Source of the DNA: an uncultured Mesorhizobium sp. | Lineage (GTDB): Bacteria; Pseudomonadota; Alphaproteobacteria; Rhizobiales; Rhizobiaceae | Length of the DNA: 10,584 nt | Direction of reading: 5' to 3' | Assembly (NCBI GenBank): GCA_937958475.1 | Contig: CALFXR010000149.1 | Location: 1-10,584 of the forward strand | In this document: positions 6,350 to 10,584 of the stretch, in pieces | Numbering within the stretch: position 1 is the first letter of the stretch | Layout: each line of letters opens with the position of its first letter | Made by a program: the position numbers and the translations under genes | The notes under the pieces: model-generated | What the model saw: the letters and a program-made list of their open reading frames with translations, nothing else | Databases searched by the model: none | Told to the model about the DNA's origin: nothing

Positions 6350-7972
6350 TCAGCCGCGCAGGCCGGGCGCCTCGTGGCCGGTGCGCGCGACGTACTCGGT
6401 GTAGCCGCCGCCATAGGCGTGCATTCCCTCCGGCGTCAGTTCGAGCACGCGGTTGGACAGGGCGGCGAGGAAATGCCGGTCGTGGCTGACGAACAGCATC
6501 GCGCCCTCGAAGCGCGACAGCGCCTCGATCAGCATCTGCTTGGTGGCAATATCGAGGTGGTTGGTCGGCTCGTCGAGGACGAGGAAGTTCGGCGGGTCGA
6601 ACAGCATCTTCGCCATCACCAGCCGCGCCTTCTCGCCGCCCGAGAGAACGCGGCACTTCTTCTCGATCTCGTCGCCGGAGAAGCCGAAGCAGCCGGCCAG
6701 CGCCCGGAGCGAAGCCTGGCCGGCCTGCGGGAAGCTGTCCTCCAGCGACTGCAGCACCGTGCGGTCGCCGTCGAGCAGTTCCATCGAGTGCTGGGCGAAG
6801 TAGCCCATCTTGACGCTGGGGCCGCGCGCGACCGTTCCGTCGTCGGCCTCGGCAGCGCCCGCGACCAGCTTCAGCAGCGTCGACTTGCCGGCGCCGTTGA
6901 CGCCCATGACGCACCAGCGCTCGCGCCGGCGGATCTGGAAATCCAGCCCCTCGTAGATGCGGCGGCTGCCGTAGCTCTTCCAGACGTTCTTCAGCGTGGC
7001 GACGTCCTCGCCCGACCGCGGCGCCGGCTGGAAATCGAAGCGTACCGTCTGCTGGCGCTTGGGCGGCTCGACCTTGTCGATCTTGTCCAGCTTCTTCACC
7101 CGGCTCTGCACCTGCGCGGCGTGGCTGGCGCGCGCCTTGAAGCGCTCGATGAAGGCGATCTCCTTGGCGAGCATGGCCTGCTGGCGCTCGAACTGCGCCT
7201 GCTGCTGGACGTCGGCGAGCGCGCGCTGCTGGCGGTAGAACTCGTAGTCGCCCGAATAGGTCGTGAGCGTGCCGCCGTCGATCTCGACGATCTTGTTGAC
7301 GATGCGGTTCATGAAGGCGCGGTCGTGCGAGGTCATCAGGATCGCGCCGTCATAGCCCTTCAGGAAGTTCTCCAGCCAGATCAGACTCTCGATGTCGAGA
7401 TGGTTGGACGGCTCGTCGAGCAGCATTGCGTCGGGCCGCATCAGCAGGATCTTCGCCAGCGCCACACGCATCTTCCAGCCGCCCGACAGCTTGCCGACGT
7501 CGCCCGACATCATCTCCTGGCTGAATCCCAGCCCGTCGAGCACCTCGCGGGCGCGGCCGTCCAGTGCGTAGCCGTCGAGTTCGTCGAACTTCGCCTGCAC
7601 CTCGCCGTAACGCTCGATGATGGCGTCCATCTCGTCGGCGCGGTCGGGGTCGCCCATCGCGGCCTCGAGCTCGGCCATCTCGGCAGCGAGCGCCGAGACC
7701 GGGCCGACGCCGTCCATCACCTCGGCCACCGCGCTCACGCCCGCCATGTCGCCGACATCCTGGCTGAAATAGCCGATGCGCACGCCGCGATCGATCGACA
7801 CCTGGCCTTCGTCGGGCTGCTCCTCGCCGGTGATCATGCGGAACAGCGTCGTCTTGCCGGCGCCGTTCGGCCCGACGAGGCCGACCTTCTCGCCGCGCTG
7901 GATCGTGGCCGAGGCCTCGATGAAGACGATCTGCTTGCCGTTCTGCTTGGAAATGGATTCGAGACGGATCAT
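6350..7972 (-). CDS. ABC-F family ATPase (ribosome-associated, tandem ATP-binding cassettes)
   Basis: This 540-residue soluble protein has two ATP-binding cassettes and no membrane segments, the mark of ABC-F proteins, which bind the ribosomal E site and act in translation or ribosome protection. Cassette 1 has Walker A GPNGAGKT (34-41), signature LSGGW (162-166) and Walker B LLDEP (184-188). The inter-domain linker (about 240-310) is charged and helical, as expected for the P-site tRNA interaction motif. Cassette 2 has Walker A GVNGAGKS (357-364), signature LSGGE (443-447) and Walker B VLDEP (465-469). The ATG at 7972 is chosen over the GTG at 8023 because the family starts MIRLE and the 17 extra residues look unrelated. 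Its ribosome site is poor (GAAGG 13 bases away). Whether it is housekeeping or gives antibiotic protection cannot be told here; a housekeeping rhizobial ABC-F is more likely. Confidence 0.93.
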   Translation of the reverse strand: MIRLESISKQNGKQIVFIEASATIQRGEKVGLVGPNGAGKTTLFRMITGEEQPDEGQVSIDRGVRIGYFSQDVGDMAGVSAVAEVMDGVGPVSALAAEMAELEAAMGDPDRADEMDAIIERYGEVQAKFDELDGYALDGRAREVLDGLGFSQEMMSGDVGKLSGGWKMRVALAKILLMRPDAMLLDEPSNHLDIESLIWLENFLKGYDGAILMTSHDRAFMNRIVNKIVEIDGGTLTTYSGDYEFYRQQRALADVQQQAQFERQQAMLAKEIAFIERFKARASHAAQVQSRVKKLDKIDKVEPPKRQQTVRFDFQPAPRSGEDVATLKNVWKSYGSRRIYEGLDFQIRRRERWCVMGVNGAGKSTLLKLVAGAAEADDGTVARGPSVKMGYFAQHSMELLDGDRTVLQSLEDSFPQAGQASLRALAGCFGFSGDEIEKKCRVLSGGEKARLVMAKMLFDPPNFLVLDEPTNHLDIATKQMLIEALSRFEGAMLFVSHDRHFLAALSNRVLELTPEGMHAYGGGYTEYVARTGHEAPGLRG

Positions 7973-8149
7973 GCGGGGGAGGGAACCTTCGTGGATCTCT
8001 TCAGCGCGCGGCGTTGCGGCCACGGCGGGGAGCGCGTGCTAAATCATCCGATTCGCGCCGGCGCAAGAGACGGGGGCGCCTCTGAAGCGGGAATTGCATC
8101 CGCCAGGCGTCGACGGGGGTTCCGTGGCGAGCCTGACCCGGAGAAGAAA
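7973..8149. other. 5' region of the ABC-F gene, no clear signal
   Basis: This is the proximal part of the 736-base divergent gap between the ABC-F and decarboxylase genes. I see no convincing gene, promoter or repeat in it. Short open frames here are codon-bias shadows. Confidence 0.4.
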
Positions 8150-8183
8150 TTTCGCCGGAAATCCTGCAAATCCTCCGGCGAAA
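8150..8183. promoter_or_regulatory. 10-bp perfect inverted repeat in the divergent region
   Basis: TTTCGCCGGA (8150-8159) and TCCGGCGAAA (8174-8183) are exact reverse complements around a 14-base spacer. The AT-rich palindrome AACAATTTGTT (8182-8192) abuts it. On the minus strand the hairpin would lie in the ABC-F leader and is followed by TTTCTTCT, resembling an attenuator. On DNA it could be an operator serving either divergent gene. Confidence 0.4.
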
Positions 8184-8242
8184 CAATTTGTTAACGCCTG
8201 GACCCGGTCGCAGGAAAAAATCGTCCGACCTGCATTTTTCTA

Positions 8243-8271
8243 TTGATTGTGACACCCCCTCTCATTACATC
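8243..8271 (+). promoter_or_regulatory. Candidate promoter for the decarboxylase leader
   Basis: TTGATT (8243-8248) and TACATC (8266-8271) are separated by 17 bases, in an unusually AT-rich island for this window. Transcription would start near 8278, just before the structured leader, giving about 430 bases of untranslated RNA. The hexamers are imperfect matches to a sigma-70 promoter. Confidence 0.4.
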
Positions 8272-8289
8272 CGCGCTTGCCCAAAGTCG

Positions 8290-8560
8290 CACGTGCCTGT
8301 GGGTGTCCGCCGGTCCCTCGAATGGCGAGGATATCGGTAAGGTAACCGGAGCTAACCCCTCCGGTCGGTTCGACGGCCAACCGCCGACCCGAGGACACCT
8401 TGAAGCAACGACGGTGCGGGCCTTTTCGGTTCTCTTCCGGTTGTCCAAAGACCGGGGTTACTCAAGAGGCACACCATCATTGCCGGCAGTGCGGGGGTCT
8501 CCTCCAAGCCAAGGCAGACAAAGCGAGGTTACGGCCGGGCTGGCCCGAACCTCACCGCCG
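8290..8560 (+). ncRNA. Structured decarboxylase leader, probable alphaproteobacterial speF RNA motif
   Basis: The region upstream of the ornithine decarboxylase is rich in nested complementary segments. GGGTGTCC (8301-8308) pairs with GGACACCT (8393-8400; 7 Watson-Crick pairs plus G-U), closing a domain. Inside lie CCTCG/CGAGG (8316-8330), ACCGGAG/CTCCGGT (8345-8365, 7-base loop) and CGGTT/AACCG (8366-8383). CCGGT at 8310-8314 can instead pair with ACCGG at 8345-8349, so folds compete. Downstream are CCGGT/ACCGG (8437-8455) and GAGGTT/AACCTC (8525-8553) enclosing CGGG/CCCG. The speF motif of Rfam is known upstream of ornithine decarboxylase genes in alphaproteobacteria, so position and structure fit. 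The match is by context and memory, and exact motif boundaries are uncertain. What it senses is not established; a polyamine or ornithine signal would make sense. Confidence 0.62.
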
Positions 8561-8639
8561 CGTGATTCGCGTTCATGGTTCCGGGGTCTCCACCGGCTGG
8601 TTCCATGAAAGAGCAATCGCGTCTTTGTCCATCATCGTC

Positions 8640-8697
8640 TCGCGTGGCCGACGCCCGCGACGCGAAAGCCTTGTCGCGCGCCGAAGAACGGCGCGAC
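8640..8697 (+). promoter_or_regulatory. Four alternating complementary arms ending next to the decarboxylase ribosome binding site
   Basis: Arm 1 is TCGCG (8640-8644), arm 2 CGCGAC (8656-8661), arm 3 GTCGCG (8673-8678) and arm 4 CGCGAC (8692-8697). Arms 1:2 plus 3:4, or 2:3 alone, can pair, as in classical attenuators. The 3:4 hairpin extends by CCG/CGG (8681-8683 with 8689-8691) around loop AAGAA, with a 2-base bulge. It ends one base before the GGAG at 8699-8702, so it could influence ribosome access. Confidence 0.4.
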
Positions 8698-8708
8698 TGG
8701 AGATTCCC

Positions 8709-9842
8709 ATGGCCACGCAGCGCATCCTCGACTTCCTCGCCACCCGACGCCCGAACGGCCCCTGCCTCGTCGTCGACCTCGACGTCGTGCGCGACAATTT
8801 CCGCGCCTTCGAGAAGGCGCTGCCGGATTCCAGGATCTACTACGCCGTGAAGGCCAACCCGGCGCCGGAGATCCTGCGCCTGCTCGCCTCGATGGGCTCG
8901 TCGTTCGACACCGCTTCGGTCGCCGAGATCGAGATGGCGATGGACGCCGGCGCGCCGGCCGAGCGCATCTCCTTCGGCAACACCATCAAGAAGGAGCGCG
9001 ACATCCAGCGCGCCTACGCGCTCGGCATCCGCCTGTTCGCCGTCGACTGCGTCGAGGAGGTCGACAAGATCGCCCGCGTCGCGCCGGGCAGCCGCGTGTT
9101 CTGCCGCGTGCTCACCGACGGCGAGGGCGCCGAGTGGCCGCTGTCGCGCAAGTTCGGCTGCGTGCCGGCAATGGCGGTCGACGTGCTGCGCCGCGCGCAT
9201 GGGCTCGGCCTCGACGCCTACGGCGTGTCGTTCCACGTCGGCTCGCAGCAGTGCGACCTGACCGCCTGGGACCGCGCACTGGGCGACGCCCGCCGCGTCT
9301 TCGCCACGCTCGCCGAGGAGGGCATCGTGCTGCGCATGGTCAACATGGGCGGCGGCTTCCCGACCCGCTACCTGAAGGACGTGCCGGCGGCGCAGGCCTA
9401 TGGCCAGGCGATCTTCGAGGCGCTGTCGAAGCATTTCGGCAACCAGATCCCGGAGACCATCATCGAGCCGGGCCGCGGCATGGTCGGCAATGCGGGCGTC
9501 ATCAAGTCGGAGGTCGTGCTCATCTCGAAGAAGGCCGACAACGACAATGTGCGCTGGGTCTATCTCGACATCGGCAAGTTCGGCGGTCTCGCCGAGACGA
9601 TGGACGAGGCGATCCGCTACCCGATCGTGACGGCGCGGGACGAGGACGAGAAGTCCCCGTGCGTGCTCGCCGGCCCGACCTGCGATTCGGCCGACGTCAT
9701 GTACGAGAAGACGCCGTACCCGCTGCCGCTGTCGCTGACCATCGGCGACGAGGTGCTGATCGAGGGCACGGGCGCCTACACGACGACCTACGCGTCGGTG
9801 GCGTTCAACGGCTTCGAGCCGCTCCGCGCCTACGTCATCTGA
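8709..9842 (+). CDS. odc: Ornithine (or lysine/ornithine) decarboxylase, PLP fold type III
   Basis: This 377-residue cytoplasmic enzyme decarboxylates L-ornithine to putrescine, the entry to polyamine synthesis; some relatives also accept lysine and make cadaverine. It has the alanine-racemase-like barrel followed by a beta domain. Visible motifs are YYAVKANP with PLP lysine K48, HVGSQ at 176-180 (H176 stacks on PLP), the glycine loop MGGGFP at 213-218, EPGRGMVG at 253-260 for phosphate binding, and GPTCDSAD at 322-329 with catalytic C325. The length matches short bacterial members without the eukaryotic degradation tail. The ATG at 8709 has GGAG six bases upstream. The frame is open back to a TTG at 8400, but that extension is Arg-rich, overlaps the leader RNA and resembles no family. 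A GNAT gene follows on the same strand. Confidence 0.95.
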   Translation: MATQRILDFLATRRPNGPCLVVDLDVVRDNFRAFEKALPDSRIYYAVKANPAPEILRLLASMGSSFDTASVAEIEMAMDAGAPAERISFGNTIKKERDIQRAYALGIRLFAVDCVEEVDKIARVAPGSRVFCRVLTDGEGAEWPLSRKFGCVPAMAVDVLRRAHGLGLDAYGVSFHVGSQQCDLTAWDRALGDARRVFATLAEEGIVLRMVNMGGGFPTRYLKDVPAAQAYGQAIFEALSKHFGNQIPETIIEPGRGMVGNAGVIKSEVVLISKKADNDNVRWVYLDIGKFGGLAETMDEAIRYPIVTARDEDEKSPCVLAGPTCDSADVMYEKTPYPLPLSLTIGDEVLIEGTGAYTTTYASVAFNGFEPLRAYVI

Positions 9843-9848
9843 GAAAAA

Positions 9849-9870
9849 CCCTCCCCCTCGCGGGGAGGGG
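9849..9870 (+). terminator. Hairpin after the decarboxylase, relative of the palindromic repeat family
   Basis: CCCTCCCC (9849-9856) and GGGGAGGG (9862-9869) pair perfectly around a CTCGC loop, beginning six bases after the stop codon and preceded by an A-run. Downstream is TCCACCTTATT, with few T residues. The stem resembles the first hairpin of the repeat at 10176-10320, so this is probably one unit of that family used as a transcript end. Confidence 0.55.
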
Positions 9871-9934
9871 TCCACCTTATTCCTGCAACCTGTTGTTTTG
9901 GGGTGCGTTGAACCGCACGCCCGAGGACAATGCC

Positions 9935-10584
9935 GTGAACACAGTGCCTGACATCCTTGCCGTTCCCGCCTTCACCATCGAGGCCGAGACGCCGCGCGAC
10001 GTCGCCGCGCGCGATGCGCTGCTCGACCGCGCCATGGGGCCGCGCTGGCGGCGCAAGTCGTCGGAGAAACTGCGCCGCGGCCGCCTGCCGGCCGAAGGCC
10101 TCGCCTTCGTCGCGCGCGACGCGGACGGCCGCGTCGTGGGAACGGTCCGGCTGTGGGACGTGGTGGTGGAGAGGGCAATCTCCCCCCTCGAGGGGGAGAT
10201 GTCGGCGCAGCCGACAGAGGGGGTAGCTTCAGGAGGCACCGCCAATCCGGCGCAGTGCGCTGCCTCCCGCCACCCCACCCGGCAGGCTGCGCCTGCAATC
10301 CTCCCCTCGAGGGGGAGGGAGGGGCGCGCCCTGCTGCTGGGCCCGCTCGCGGTCGACCCGGCGCTGAAGTCCGCCGGCGTCGGCTCGGCGCTGATGCGCC
10401 ATGCGATCGCGGAAACCGTGCGGCTCGGCCATGGCGCGGTCCTGCTCGTCGGCGACGCGCCGTATTACGCCCGCTTCGGCTTCTCCGCGGAGAAGACGGG
10501 TGCGCTCGCCATGCCCGGCCCCTACGAGAAGCACCGCTTCCTCGCGCTCGAACTCGAAGCCGGTGCGCTCGACGGCGCGCGCGG
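9935..10584 (+). CDS. GNAT N-acetyltransferase (YhbS-like), 3' partial, with repeat-encoded insertion
   Basis: This gene of at least 216 codons runs off the window. It encodes a GNAT acetyltransferase, which moves an acetyl group from acetyl-CoA to an amine; the substrate is unknown. The start is GTG 9935 with GAGGA eight bases upstream; a second GTG at 9944 is possible. Residues 1-79 give the N-terminal alpha/beta part, ending in the strand GRVVGTVRLWDV (65-76). Residues 81-130 are encoded by a palindromic DNA repeat and are unlike GNAT sequence. The fold resumes with ALLLGPLAVDPALKSAGVGS (132-151), whose KSAGVG is the acetyl-CoA loop, then LVGDAPYYARFGF (171-183), typical of YhbS relatives. 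No stop or frameshift interrupts it. Lying after the decarboxylase, it might act on polyamines, but this is only suggested by position. Confidence 0.85.
   Translation, partial: MNTVPDILAVPAFTIEAETPRDVAARDALLDRAMGPRWRRKSSEKLRRGRLPAEGLAFVARDADGRVVGTVRLWDVVVERAISPLEGEMSAQPTEGVASGGTANPAQCAASRHPTRQAAPAILPSRGREGRALLLGPLAVDPALKSAGVGSALMRHAIAETVRLGHGAVLLVGDAPYYARFGFSAEKTGALAMPGPYEKHRFLALELEAGALDGAR
10176..10320. repeat. Composite palindromic (REP/BIME-like) repeat inside the GNAT gene
   Basis: About 145 bases are packed with hairpins: ATCTCCCCC/GGGGGAGAT (10178-10200), TGTCGGC-gca-GCCGACA (10200-10216), GGAGGCA/TGCCTCC (10232-10267) enclosing CGCC/GGCG and the palindrome GCGCA-g-TGCGC (10250-10260), GCAGGC-tgc-GCCTGC (10282-10296) and CCTCCCC/GGGGAGG (10300-10318). 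The outer pairs are mirror images: each end has a CTCCCC-TCGAG-GGGGAG-type stem beside a second stem with gca (or its complement) in the loop. Such repeats are normally intergenic in rhizobial genomes. No transposase is present, so it was probably mobilised in trans or is very old. Confidence 0.85.

Noticed and set aside
6131..8194. 687-residue plus-strand open frame across the ABC-F gene
   Set aside because: It is an antisense shadow of the ABC-F coding sequence, lacks recognisable domains and has composition typical of reversed high-GC codons.
8206..8240. GCAGG/CCTGC stem followed by ATTTTT as a plus-strand terminator
   Set aside because: The stem is only 5 bp with a 14-base loop, and no plus-strand gene lies upstream for it to terminate. 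The T-rich tract is better explained as promoter-region DNA.
8400..8708. Upstream extension of the decarboxylase to a TTG at 8400
   Set aside because: The frame is open, but the added 103 residues are Arg-rich and unlike any decarboxylase. They lie on the structured leader, and the ATG at 8709 has a good ribosome site and the family N-terminus.
8605..8850. Small upstream frame starting MKEQSRLCPSSS as a leader peptide
   Set aside because: It has no ribosome binding site and runs 140 bases past the decarboxylase start, with shadow-type composition after it. It does not behave like a regulatory uORF.
8529..9875. 448-residue minus-strand open frame across the decarboxylase
   Set aside because: It is an antisense shadow of a gene with complete catalytic motifs on the plus strand.
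9930..9938. ATGCCGTGA as a minimal upstream ORF overlapping the GNAT GTG start
   Set aside because: A two-codon frame is expected by chance, and nothing else supports it.
9957..10226. 89-residue plus-strand frame starting MPFPPSPSRPRR
   Set aside because: It is out of frame with the GNAT gene, which has recognisable family sequence on both sides of the repeat.

Overview
This window comes from a high-GC alphaproteobacterium, most likely a Hyphomicrobiales/Rhizobiales member close to Mesorhizobium or Phyllobacteriaceae. The evidence is strong G/C bias at third codon positions, the close resemblance of most proteins to rhizobial families as I know them, and palindromic 'CTCCCC-TCGAG-GGGGAG' repeats of the kind scattered through such genomes. 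No database search was possible, so the taxon is an inference.

Layout. (1) 1-1210, plus strand: a 69-residue two-helix membrane protein translationally coupled to a DenD-type NAD-dependent epimerase/dehydratase (D-erythronate dehydrogenase-like). (2) 1227-4025, minus strand: a LysR regulator, a periplasmic DUF1007 protein and a NicO-family Ni/Co exporter with a huge His-rich loop. The last two are 4 nt apart and clearly one unit; whether lysR is co-transcribed is open. (3) 4103-6102, minus strand: a DUF2231 four-helix membrane protein whose stop overlaps the start (ATGA) of a secreted sorbosone/PQQ-type sugar dehydrogenase. (4) 6350-7972, minus strand: an ABC-F ATPase of the ribosome-associated type. 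(5) 7973-8708: a 736-base divergent intergenic region containing a promoter candidate and a long, highly structured leader that I read as the alphaproteobacterial speF RNA motif. (6) 8709-9842, plus strand: a fold-type III ornithine/lysine decarboxylase for polyamine synthesis. (7) 9935-end, plus strand: a YhbS-like GNAT acetyltransferase, cut by the window edge.

The most unusual item is in the last gene. A composite palindromic repeat of about 145 bases sits inside the GNAT coding sequence, keeps the frame open, and adds about 50 residues in the loop just before the acetyl-CoA-binding motif. Its two ends are inverted, related half-units around a central hairpin, and a simpler relative of the same family serves as the putative terminator after the decarboxylase about 300 bases upstream. 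The other main interest is RNA-level control of the decarboxylase: a multi-stem leader with mutually exclusive CCGGT/ACCGG pairings, and a second set of four alternating complementary arms ending one base before the ribosome binding site.

No tRNA, rRNA, CRISPR array, integrase, transposase or phage gene was seen. Apart from the repeat, this looks like ordinary chromosomal housekeeping and catabolic sequence, not an island.
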